64,000 nt of DNA, taken from contig JAVTVX010000024.1 in NCBI GenBank assembly GCA_033439265.1, positions 3,811,001 to 3,875,000 on the forward strand, given 5' to 3'. The notes beneath the pieces are model-generated. The model was not told where the DNA came from. It saw only the letters and a program-made list of their open reading frames with translations, and ran no database searches. Positions 21,901 through 33,900 of the stretch are shown one piece after another. The DNA comes from Dillenia suffruticosa. Taxonomy: Eukaryota; Streptophyta; Magnoliopsida; Dilleniales; Dilleniaceae. Made by a program: the position numbers and the translations under genes. Position 1 is the stretch's first letter; each line of letters begins with the position of its first letter.

Positions 21901-24900
21901 GGTTCTAGGCTCTTGATGTTGGTCTATGTTTCTTATGAAGGCTTGGTGACTCAAGAAAACATGTGAGGTAGTATAATAATCACAAATTTGGTATCTTCGA
22001 CTCATCCATTCCGATGGAGGAAGTCTAAGTCTAGTTGATCTTCGAAGAGAATGAGAATCATTTTGTTCTTCTTGCCCGTGTTCCAAGTTGGCTCCCCCTT
22101 CCTCTTGGTCTGTTTCATGATACGTACGAGAAGAGACCAATTCTTCTTGGGATGGATGATCATCTTCCCTTTGAATTGGTTCGTTTTCTTCATTTATTTG
22201 AGGTAGATCTTTGATGGTTGGAAGTACTACATTCCAATGATCTTGGTCACCTTTCTCCCTTGAGTGTTCTAAATTCTTCATTTTTGCAAAATAAGATTCA
22301 TTTTCCACAAATATCACATCCTTAGATGTGTATAGTTTGTTAGTCAAAGGATCATAGCATTTATATCCTTTCTCAAATATGGAATAGCCTAAAAATACAC
22401 ATTTTCTTCCTTTTTCATCTAGTTTATTTCGAAAATGTGTTAGTACATGTACATAGCAAGTGCATCCAAAAACCTTTAAATGAGAAATATTAGGTTTCCT
22501 ATTAAGAAGAAGCTCTAAGGGGGACTTTCCTCCTAGGATATTTGAGGGCATAAGGTTTATAAGGTGAGCTGTTGTTTTTATGGTTTCACTCCAATATTCC
22601 TTAAGGACATTTGAATGGAACATCATGGCCTTAGCCGTTTCTTGTAAGTGTCTATTTTTTCTTTCGGCAACTCTATTTTGCTGTGGAGTATATACACATG
22701 ATTTTTGATGGATGATTCCTTTCTCCTCTAAGAAATTCTCAAATGCATGACTAGTGTATTCTCCTCCGTGATCTGATCTAAGAATTTTGATGTGGGCATC
22801 GAATTGCTTAGTTACATATCTATAATAACTCTTGAATGCCTCAAAAACTTCAGATTTGGTCATCAAAAGGTATACCCAAGTGTATCTAGTTTTATGATCA
22901 ATGAATGTCACAAAGTATTTAAAACCATTATGGGAAACTATAGGTGAAATCCACACATCAGAATGAATGAGCTCAAAAGCATTTTTATATATTGTATTTG
23001 AAATTGGATAATACATCCTAGTTTGTTTTCCAAGAACACAAGCTTTGCAATGCCTATCTTCTATCTCTATGTTTGGAAATAGGCGTTTCAAAGCTAAGTC
23101 ACCCAGATGTCCTAAACGAGCATGCCATATGGAAGGATTTTGACTCTGGACAGCAAAAACTTGATTTTCTCCATCCAAGTAATATAGGTTATTCTTTCTA
23201 GACCCCTTGCCAATCAAGAGATTCGACTGGAGATCCTGAAATACAACTTGGTTAGGATCAAAAGTGGCTTTGCATTCTTGTTCTTTGATTATTTTGCCAA
23301 TGGACATGAGGTTGGAGTTGAACTTTGGCACATATAGTGTTTTAGTTTTCTTGCCAAGAAGTTCAACTTCACCTTAGTAATCAACTCTCAATTTTTAACC
23401 ATTGACAACTTTGACAATCTTATGATCTGAAAGAGAAATAAGTTTCTTAATTTTATTTCTATCTTTGACCATATGATTGTCACAACCGGAATCAATAAAT
23501 CATTTATCAAAATGAGAAAAGTTTAGATCATTACCAGAATGTGGAGCCATTTGATCGATGAGCCTTTTCATTTCTTTATGCATTTCCTCCATCTTAGATT
23601 CAAGGGCAGCCACTTGAGAGACTTGTTGAGCGTGTACAGGTGAATCTAGCTTCCTTTTATTGTTCTTTGGCCTCAAGTGTGGATAAAGAAACCAGCATTT
23701 TTCCCTTTTGTGGCCTGGTTTTTTGCAGTTGGTGCACACATCATTTTTCATGAAATTCTGACTTTTGTTGGCCATATGCTGTTCCTGGACAGATTTGAAG
23801 GCTTGGGTTTCATATTTCAGCTTGTTGGATTCTTTTAGCCTCATGCTTGTTTCGGCCCTTTGAATCATAAATTGGACTTCTTGGAATGAAGGAAATATCT
23901 TCATTTTAAGAATTTCTTGACGAATTGAAGCATATTCTTCTCCAAGGCCCATAAGAAGTCCAAAAGTCATATCTTCATCATTTCTTTGAAGAAGAGTTTT
24001 GAAATTGGAGGTAGGAGGCCTTAGAAGATTGAACTCATTCCATAGATTCGTATATTCCCCGAAGTATTTGGGTAGGGATTTACCTCCTTTTTGGATCTTA
24101 GAGATCTTCTTTTTCAGCTCGAAAATTCTGCCGGTGTTTGTTTCTTGGCCATATAGAGCATGCATTTGATCCCACGAGATCTTTGCATTTGGAATGCAAG
24201 TGACCATTGCTTTGTGGGTCTTGTCAAGCAACATTTGTAAAAGTACCACCACTTGCTCATCTCTTTTCTTCCAAGCTTTGAATGATGGATCAGCATCATC
24301 AAGAGGATCTTCAAATATGTGATTTTCAAGATTGAAGAAGTTTAAAGATCTCTTGATGGTATCTTGCCAAGCATTGTAATTTGATGAATCCAAAAGAATG
24401 GAAGTGAACATGGAAGTGCTAATTTGTGGTAGTGGATCACCAAGGATGGAGGAAGAAGGAATTGAAGTCTGCTCTGATATTATGTTGAAGATTTAAAGTA
24501 GCAAACAATGAGTAAGGAATGAAAATTTCAAGAGTTTTATTGATCTTTCAAAGGAAATGTACAAGAATTGAAGATATTTTTTCATACCTTCAAAGAACAA
24601 CTAGAGTCTCTTTTTATAGAGAAAGAGGGAAGAGAGCTAAAGAGAGAGAAAAGGAGGGAAAACTGAGAGGAGAGGGCACTGCCCTCTCCTCTTCTGGCCG
24701 TTGGGGCCCCCTTTTGGGCCCCTTTGAGAGAGGCAAACCTGGGAGCAGATGCATATAGAGAGAGCTTATTTAGGGCCTGATTTGGGTCCCTAAATGGGCT
24801 GGAAGGACTGAACAAATACAGGAAAAAACTGCCCTTCTGAAATCTTACAAATAGGATTCCTAATTTATCTTCATTTCAACAATATAATCCAACCCTCATC

Positions 24901-27900
24901 CACGTTGCCCCGTCGGGTCGCGCCGTGGGAGGAATGACTGTAGCTATTAATCATGCACCAATCATTTCGCAAACATCACATAACTAGCAGGCATTCAACC
25001 CGCATAGTTTATCAAAACATTTCAAATTCGTGTGCCGATACATTTCATCAAATCATTGGTAGAGTAGAAAACATTCTAGTTCTCAAATAATGGCACGACA
25101 TTGATTCATTTCAAACCATGAATGCGTAGTCATCGGAAGCATAAATTTATGACACTCCAAATGTCACAAAACAAATTTTGAAATTTAATACCACACTTCA
25201 AGTCAATGCATATCAAAAGCACGTTTTATTAAAAACACGGCAGAAAAACAAGTTCACTATTTTATGCAAGAGATTATGGTCCTACTCACTTTTCTAGGGA
25301 GGGCAGTCACTTTCTATTTTCAAAACGAATCCAAATCTGTCTCCTCGAATCTCCCAAAAAATTTTCCTAATCAAATCATAACAATTTAATATCAAATAAA
25401 AGCTTAATAAGAGATTTTTCATTTTTCTTTCCAATTTAATATAACCTTAATTTACACAATCTCCTTTCTAGATTCTCGTTTCATCAAATTTTGAATCATT
25501 AACTTACCAATGATCAAATTTCTAATATTTCTAATTTTTTCTAATTTTCCTCGAATTTAATATATTTCAGAGTATATATATAGCTTCCGATACAAATTTC
25601 AATCTAAATTCGATAAAATTTATTTCAAATGTTGAAAAGATTGCATTTCTCTCACCTAGGGTTTTCTAGAAGTGCAGATCTTCGTCCGAATGTCTTCTCG
25701 ATCACTCCAAAATCTATAATACTCCCTATCAAGACAAGATTTATTAGTTAAGTCAAAAACGTTTAGATTAGGATCAAAACCCTAACTCAGTTACCTGCGC
25801 AGAGGTTTGTGGGCTCGCGGGTCAGCAGACTAGCGGGCTGCAGTGGGCTTCACGGGCTGCAGTGGGCTCGTGGGCTGTCGGGCTTGCGGGCTGGCGCGCT
25901 CACGGGCTGAAGCATGCCCTCGCGAGCTGGACTGCAGTCACGCGCTCGTGAGCAGGTGCGCTGTGGCGCTCTCGTGAGCAGGTGCGCTCGCGCGGTCGCG
26001 CGCTTGCGCTGTGGCTTTCTGCGGAAGGTCGCGCGCTTGCGTGAGGAAGCTTGCGCTGCGGTGCTCTCACGTGGGGAAGATCGCGCTGCGGCGCACTCGA
26101 GGAAGGTCGCGCGCTCTTGCGAGGAAGCTCGCGTGCTCGCGCGAGGAAGCTCGTGCTGGGAAGCTCGCGCTGCGGTGCGCTCGCGCGGGGAAGCTTGCGC
26201 TGCGGTGCGCTCACGGGAGGGAGGAGCAGCGGTGGAGAGAACAGTGGATTCGGGCGAGGGAGGGCGGCAGGTCGCGGGAAGGGGAAGAGGCGGAGAGAGA
26301 GAGAGAGAGAGAGATAGAGATTAGGGATAAAAGCCCTAATCTGATTTGGGGGGGTGTTGCGTTTTGGCTCAAAACGCAGCACTACTCTGTTTTTTTTTTT
26401 TATATTCATTTTACACTAAAATTCGCAAATACGACAAAATTTAAAATATACTAAAAATTCAATTTAAGTACCCCAAAATCAAAAATCAATATAAATAAAT
26501 AAAATTTTCTATTTATATAATTGAGACATATTTTTATTTAATTTCTGAACAGGAGTATATTAGTACGGATATAGTAGTGTCGGTGTTACATAAGTAGCAT
26601 CCTCAGTTTCTGATCTAGCTTCATAACTGTGGACCTATATAAATGCAATACAAGGTGTTGAAAAGATGGAGTATGAAGCTCGGGGAAGACCCGCCAAATA
26701 TCATGGCCTCGAGAGGTGGTCCATGGATAAGTTCAGAAATGTCCAAAGCACAAACCGAGGCAGTACAAGTGCAAAACTCATTTAGAGGCAATCCTAAGTC
26801 CAACCCTGAGAGGTGGTCCATGGAGAAGTTCAGAAATGTCCAAAGCACAAACCGAGAAGGCACAAGTGCAAAGGTTATCCGTAGACCAACCCAAGAAGAG
26901 TTTTGTAACCCACAATTAGGATATTAAATGGTGTATTTTGTAACACTAAATAGGTCCAAAAGTGACCCAAAAATGTAAAATAAAAGAGGGCAAAATATTG
27001 CCCCCTACTGTCCAGAATTTTAGGCCCATATAGGGACCTAAAATGGACCTTAAATGGGCCCAATCAAATCACAGCTGGGCCCAAATTGGCCCAGCAAAAT
27101 CCAAGTCATGGGGGCCCAAAATGGGCCCCCATTGGCCAAAAGAAATAGCTGTTGGGGACTGCCCCAACGGCTGGAATTTCTTGCCATTGGGGACAGCCCC
27201 CAACGGCTAGTGGAGAGAGCATCTTTATGCTCTCTCCCTCTCTCTTATTCTCTCAATTCTCTCCCCCTCTTTCTCTATAAATAGGCACTCCCTTATGCCT
27301 TTGAAGAATGGAGAAAATTCTCCCAAATAGAGGGCTAAATGACCCTCACAGATAGGGCATTAGTTTCTCAATTTTGAGCAAAGTCTCATGCATATTTTTG
27401 AGCATTGTCTCATTATAATTTTCTTAGGGCATTGTCCCTCTTATATTCCAAATATATTTGGGCATTGCCCCACATTCTTTATTTATAAAATGCCCGTTGA
27501 GGCAAATTCATTTTATAAAATTTTTACATGGTATCAGAGCATCAAGATCTTGTCCTACGAATAGAGCTTTGGAGGCGGCAAGAAGGCAAGCTTTAATGGC
27601 ATCTTTTGGAGCAAAGTTTCTATGTAGTTGAAGGAGCAAGCTCAAATGTTGCCATCCAAAAGTCTACCAAACAAAGGGCCCAAGGAATGGAGCTAAGGAG
27701 GCGGCCAAGAGCACTACACCATTGGCAAAGTCTATTTTTTGGAACAAAGTTCCTAGTTTAGCCGAGGAAGTGGAGCTCAAAGGTTGCCATCCGAAAGTTA
27801 CCAAACCAAGGTATGAGACTTGTGCAAAAATTATTTTCATTAAAAGTATTTTCATTATCTATGAACTAACAATGATGCACATTAGAGAATGTGACATCAA

Positions 27901-30900
27901 AGTTAGAAAAATAGGATTTCCCGCTTAAAAATGCAGGGATTCCAGAGAAAACTCCACGTCAATCGAACGGGAGCAACTACTTGAGGGGGAGGCCATCTTC
28001 AAACATTTTTCTCACAATTGGCAAGTCACGTCTACAATGACGAACTTGAGGGGAAGTATTGAAAAAATGGAGTATGAAGCTTGGGGAAGACCAGCCAAAT
28101 ATCATGGCCTCGAGGGGGTGGTCCATGGAGAAGTCTAGAAATGTCTAAAGCACAAACCGAGAAGGCACAAGTGCAAAGGTTATCCGGAGACAAACCCAAG
28201 AGGAGTTTTGTAGCCCACAATTAGGACATTAAATGGGTGTATTTTGTAACACTAAATAAGGTCCAAAAGTGACCCAAAAATATAAAACAAAAGGGGGCAA
28301 AATACTGCCCCCTACTGTCCATAATTTTAGGCCCATTTAGGGACCCAAAATAGGCCTTAAATGGGCCCAATCAAATCACAGCTGTGCCCAAATTGGCCCA
28401 GCAAAATCCAAGTCATGGGGGCCCAAAATGGGCCCCCATTGGCTAAAAGAAATAGCTGTTGGGGACTGCCCCAACGGCTGGAATTTCTTGCCATTGGGGA
28501 CAGCCCCCAACGGCTAGTGTGGAGAGTATCTTTATGCTCTCTCCCTCTCTCTTATTCTCTCAATTCTCTCCCCCTCTTTCTCTATAAATAGGCACTCCCT
28601 TATGCCTTTGAAGAATGGAGAAAATTCTCCCAAATAGAGGGCTAAATGACCCTCATAGATAGGGCATTAGTTTCTCAATTTTGAGCAAAGTCTCATAAAT
28701 ATTTTTGAGCATTGTCTCATTATAATTTTCTTAGGGCATTGCCCCTCTTGTATTCCAAATATATTTGGGCATTGTCCCACATTCTTTATTTATAAAATGC
28801 CCATTGAGGCAAATTCATTTTATAAAATTTTTACACAGGGGACTATCACAGAATGCATGGACCCATTTGCATATTTACCAATTTGACTACTGAAAGGATT
28901 TAATTCGGAAACTGGGTCATAACTTCGTATTAACTCTGATTGTTAGAACAAGAAATCCTTATAGGGTCATCAAGGAGGTAAAAGCAATAAGGGGCACAAA
29001 CTTCATTATCTGTTGCTGTCCCTTGGAGTGCTAAACTAAGTGATCGAATCAAATGAATCCTTTTGCAGAAATGGCGTTGCTCAAAAGTTAGAACTTGTGA
29101 CTGCTTATGAGTTTAAAACCTTGCACTTGTGCTAAATGAAGATTTCATCAGTGTACAAAATCCGTGGTTTGAACATACATTTGGTTATTGTTTGTGTTTT
29201 TAACTGACCGAATTGACAAACAAGTCTACTGGTTGCTGCTGATTTCTAGGGGCTTTGGGACAACTATCCAACGTTCTAATTAAAACAGAAGCATCTTCTT
29301 CTAAAGGCCAAAATGGTGGCACTGAAATTAGTGGTCCTGATCTGCAGAGTAGGTGCCTTGAAGGGTTCTATGAAGAATATGCCGTTGTAAAAGAAGTTCC
29401 TGTTGACAACTCACTTAGCATTTCTGTCAAAAAATGTCGTGAAACAGCTAAGAGTCTTCTGTACTTGGAAACAGATATACCTGAGGACTCTGTAGTCCAC
29501 TGGGGAGTTTGCAGAGGTACCGACAAAAAATGGGATATTCCACCTGGTCCATATCCTCCGGAAACAAAAGCTTTTAGGAACAAGGCTTTGCGAACTCAAT
29601 TACAGGTAAAGACTTTAAATGTGCTAGCAAGGTAATATTTCTGACAATTATTTGCTTGCTGGTTTAGTATTTTTGCCAGTTGTGTATATATTATATATCC
29701 TTCGGGTGGGTTGTGGGAGAGAACTGGAGAGGGGATATGCAAAGGCTGCAGTCTCATGCAATAGGCTGCCCTTTGTCCTTTAGTTGATTTTTGCAGAAAG
29801 ATGTTGATATGCAGAAGCCAGTGTGAACTTTTCTTCATATAGAGTAACCATACTAGAGATTACTATTTCCTAGGCAGTTAGAAATTATTTCAAAAAAGAA
29901 AAGATTGGCATTTATATTCCGATTGTGCTTCAATTTTGGTTCATTTTGTATGTACTCTTCAAACTTTGGAATTTGGTCAAATTAATCAGAATTATGGAGA
30001 GTCTAATGATTACTAAGTATCACATTATTCACCCACGAAACCAAAATATTATGATGTTCCAAAGCTCCAACAATAGTGTTGTGGTGGCTGTTGTTTTGAA
30101 CAGTCAGAGTTGATTAAAAACTGATCTCATTCCTGAGAATCTCTTATACTCTGGAATTGTGTATATTCTTTTATATATCTAATATAATTTTCTTTTTCTA
30201 TATAAAAAAGTGATATTGATAATAAGTTGATTCAGACCTGTGATTGTGATGGTTTTACTAGTTAGAAATGATTTCAACAAAGAAAAGATGCTTATGCTTT
30301 TTTGGCATTTATATTTCAATATAACAACAACAACAACAACAACCACCACCTAAGCCTTTTATCTCAAAATTTGGGATCGACCATTTGAAAGACAAATATC
30401 GGAAAGATAAAAAATAAATTAATTAATTAAAATAAAAACAAAAAAATAAAATTAAAATTAAAATTAATACAAGAGTATTGATTTAATTTGTGCGGATTCT
30501 CTTACGTCACTCATTTCTATCTAAAGTCATTTTCTCAACTAAATCTATAACTATTATATCTTTATAGATAATTTGCATTCAAGTTTTCAATGACCTATCT
30601 TTCCGTTTTAAATCTTCTACATTTAGATTCTTGGTCCTCCTAACAGGTGTGTTTTTGGATATTCGTTGCACATGCACAAACCATCTCCGACGGTATCTTC
30701 ACATCATATCCACAATTGAACTAACTCCATATTTATTACGTATTTGTTCATTTCTAATTCTATTTTTTCTAGTTTTGCTACACATTCACTTAAGTATTCT
30801 CATTTCTGCTACAACCATTTTATATTTTTGTTATTGTCTAATGGTCCAACACTCAGTACCATATAATAAAACAGGTCTGACTCTAGTTCTATAGAATTTT

Positions 30901-33900
30901 CCTTTTAAATGTAATGGTATCGTGCAATCGCAAAGAACTTCAGACACCCCTCTCCATTTTATTCAACCCGCTTGAATCCTATTATATACATCCCCATCTA
31001 TACTGTCATCGTCTTGAATGATGGACCCAAGGTATCTAAAACGTTTACTTTTTAGTACGTCTCTCTTTTTTTTTAACGTAATTGATTTTTTATCATCCTA
31101 ATGATTGTCACTAAACTTACATGTCATATATTTAGTTTTGGATCTATTCAATCTAAATACTCAGGATTCTAGTGTGTCCCTCATAATTCTAATTTAATGC
31201 TGATTCTCTCTCTAATTTTATCAACCAATACAATATCGTCCGCAAAAAGCATACACCAGGGTATTTCATCTGGGATGGTTTTTGTGATTTCATTTATTAC
31301 TATTGCAAAATGGATAGCGTTTAATGCCGAATCTTGATGAGCCAAATGTTAATAAGGAAGCTATCGCTTAGACCTTCCGCAAGTTCTTACATTGGTTGCA
31401 GCTCCTTCATATATATATGTCTCTAATAAGATTAATATATCTCAAAGAGATCCCTTTTTTCATCTTTGTCCACCACAAGATGTCTCTAGAACCATATGTA
31501 GGTCTCTCTTCTACGCTCTAAATGTCTCCATCAACTGTCTTAATAAGTAAATTGCTTCCGTGGTAGATTGTTCTAACATAAATTCAAATTGATTCTCTCA
31601 AGTCTCAATCTATGCTCTATCATTCTCTCCCATAATTTTATAGTATAACTTATGAGTTTAATTTTTCTGTAGTTGTAACAATCTTATATGTCTCATTTAT
31701 TCTTATACAATAATGCTTCAATTTTTGATTGGTTTTGTATACTCTTTAAACTTAGGAATTTGGTTAAATTAATTAGAATTATGAAGAGTCTATGATTCTG
31801 AACTATCCAGGTGTTCACCTAGAACTGAATATGATGCTGTTCCAAAGTTCCTGTTATAATGTTGAGGCGGCCATTGTTTTGAACAGTTGGAGTTGCTTAA
31901 CAATTGCTATTTATAGCAAGTTGGACTAGTTCTGTGGTAGATTTACCAGATCATTTCATTTGCAATTTTCATTGTTTATTAGCCAACTTTTTATTACCTT
32001 CACCATTGCGATTCTCATGAACATCATTTTTTTAAGTCAATTGTGAGGGGAAAGAGACAGGAACAGGAAAACTTGTCCACCAGCACACCAATTCAAGGTT
32101 GTGCTTGTGGGCATAGTCTCTCTGTACATGAATCACTCATTATTTGGATATGAATTTCTACTGCAATGCTAGCATCCGATCTACTTTAACTTTACAAACT
32201 AATTGGGATTTCATATGTGATGGGTCTTTCTAGGTCAATTTATTATTGTGAAAACCGGTTACCTGTTTTAATTTGCTCTTATCTGGATACGTACTATGCA
32301 GTGTAAAGAGGATGGACTTGGAAGTTGGGGCTCATTTACTTTGGATGAAGAATTTATAGGGTTTCTTTTTGTGCTCAAGCTAAGTGATAATAGTTGGTTG
32401 AATTGTAAGGGAAGTGATTTCTATGTTCCTCTTCCAAGTTCAAGTAACTTACCTGCTCAATCTAAACCTGGTACCTCTGAAGCTTGGGAAAGGAAAGAGC
32501 CTTCTGAAGGAGTAGTACCAAGTCCACCACAGGTAGCTGGAGAGGAAACAAAGCAACAGGCATATACTGATGAAATCATTAATGAGATAAGGAACCTGGT
32601 GTCTGACATTTCCTCGGAGAAAAGTCGCAAGGCAAAAACAAAGGAAGCACAGGAAAGCATTCTTCAGGAGATTGAAAAATTGGCTGCAGAAGCATACAGT
32701 ATCTTCAGAAGCTCAATTCCAACTTTTACTGAAGCTACTGTTGTTGAATTGGAGACACAAAGGCCTCCTGCAAAATTCTGCTCTGGGACTGGCACAGGTT
32801 TTGAAATATTATGTCAAGGATTTAACTGGGAATCTCATAAATCTGGAAGTTGGTACATGGAACTCTATGAAAAAGCAGAGGAATTATCTTCGCTTGGTTT
32901 CACTGTGGTTTGGTTACCGCCACCAACAGAATCTGTCTCACCTGAAGGTTACATGCCAAAGGATTTATATAACTTAAATTCAAGGTATGCAAAAGTTGTG
33001 CCTCTTGATATAACATATGCATGGGTATCTGGTTTCTTCAGCAGATATGTTGCAATCGGGTGTATTTTTCTACTCATAACTTGGCTTACCATATGTATTT
33101 CACCAAACTTGTTTCTGTGATGTGCATATGATTTATTTCATGACTTTCATTGGACGTCCTTTACAAACTTTTATGTGTTGACACTTCATTTGTGTTGTCG
33201 CTGATAAGCTATAATGAATGTTGATATATAGCTTTAATATTAGATTCCCTCAAGTTTCAACCAACCTATTCAGAGCAAAAAATATGATCTATTTCTGGGG
33301 TCAGTTCTTTCCTGGTGATAAACCATATATAGTGAAAATGCTACTTCAAGTTCTCTCCAATCAACTGGCTTGTCACCTTATCACTGGGCAGTATTTGCGT
33401 TGTGCTTGTGTTATTAGGGAGTTATGTGGGGAGGGTAAGGGAGGTAACATTCCTTTCGCTTGTTTGGATGCTTGAACAAAACTATCAAAGTGGAAGAAGA
33501 GGTAAATTTGGTACGTCTAGAATTTCATAAAACCTAATTGGAGGGGATGAGCTATTTAGGGATAGAGGTGATGAGAGGCCATCTATTCCCCTCCAAGCCT
33601 CCCTTTTCTCCTTTTATTAAAGAGAAACTCCTACATACAGAAACAGTTACACCCCCTCCCCCAACCACAAACATCCAAATTTAGTCCTTCCCTGTTTTGC
33701 CCAGGGGACATGAATACTGGGCGGTACACATGACTTAATTGTATTTCTTGAAATTTCATATCATAGAGTTAGAGCTGTAAGCAGCCGTTGATGAACCCCC
33801 ATCTTTCATCTCACGCATCTTTATGCATGGTACATTGGCTTATTTGTTACTTTGGTACAGTTTACCAGATGATTTTTGTGCTTCCTGTGTCTATATATTT

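Larger units (their letters stand above)
19881..24881 (-). mobile_element. Ty1/copia retrotransposon 1 (defective, full-length)
   Basis: A complete element in reverse orientation to AMY3. LTRs are at 19881-20374 and 24483-24881, each TGTTGAAG...TTTCAACA on the plus strand. Perfect 5-base target duplications ATATA lie at 19876-19880 and 24882-24886. On the minus strand a primer-binding site like TATCAGAGC, complementary to initiator tRNA-Met, follows the 5' LTR, and a polypurine tract CTTGAGGAGGAG precedes the 3' LTR. Internal order gag, protease, integrase, RT, RNase H is typical of copia. Several in-frame stops make it non-autonomous today. It sits inside the older segment 18847-26590. Confidence 0.95.
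18847..26590 (+). mobile_element. Solo-LTR-like segment in AMY3 intron 5, split by a copia element
   Basis: The segment opens with TGTCATGCCCC and closes with GGTGTTACA, the termini expected of a large Ty3/gypsy (Tekay/Del-type) LTR. Subtracting the copia insertion and its target duplication (19881-24886) leaves about 2.7 kb, a plausible LTR length. No gag-pol remains. The segment includes an unusually GC-rich block (25797-26300). I find no matching 5-base duplication at the two ends (AGAAC against TAAGT), so limits and type are tentative. The copia insertion shows this segment is the older of the two. Confidence 0.42.
26656..28835 (+). mobile_element. Non-coding LTR retrotransposon (2.2 kb) in AMY3 intron 5
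   Basis: Two long terminal repeats (26656-27528 and 28057-28835) flank a 528-base interior with no ORF of note. The interior opens with TGGTATCAGAGC (27529-27540), a perfect initiator-tRNA-Met primer-binding site. It closes with the polypurine tract CGAACTTGAGGGGAAG (28041-28056). Flanking 5-mers CAAGG (26651-26655) and CAGGG (28836-28840) look like a target duplication with one change. Lacking gag and pol, it must have been moved by another element. It lies in the sense orientation of AMY3, so its LTR promoters would read into the 3' part of the gene. Confidence 0.9.

Noticed and set aside
25900..26454. Long overlapping ORFs (147, 136, 169 codons) on both strands
   Set aside because: They exist because the GC-rich repeat lacks stop codons. 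Products are Arg/Ala/Ser/Pro low-complexity in all frames, with no domain and no splice context.
27054..28591. Repeated 76-codon ORFs at 27054-27284 and 28361-28591
   Set aside because: These are the two LTR copies of the non-coding element. The near-identical peptides reflect LTR identity, not a conserved gene.
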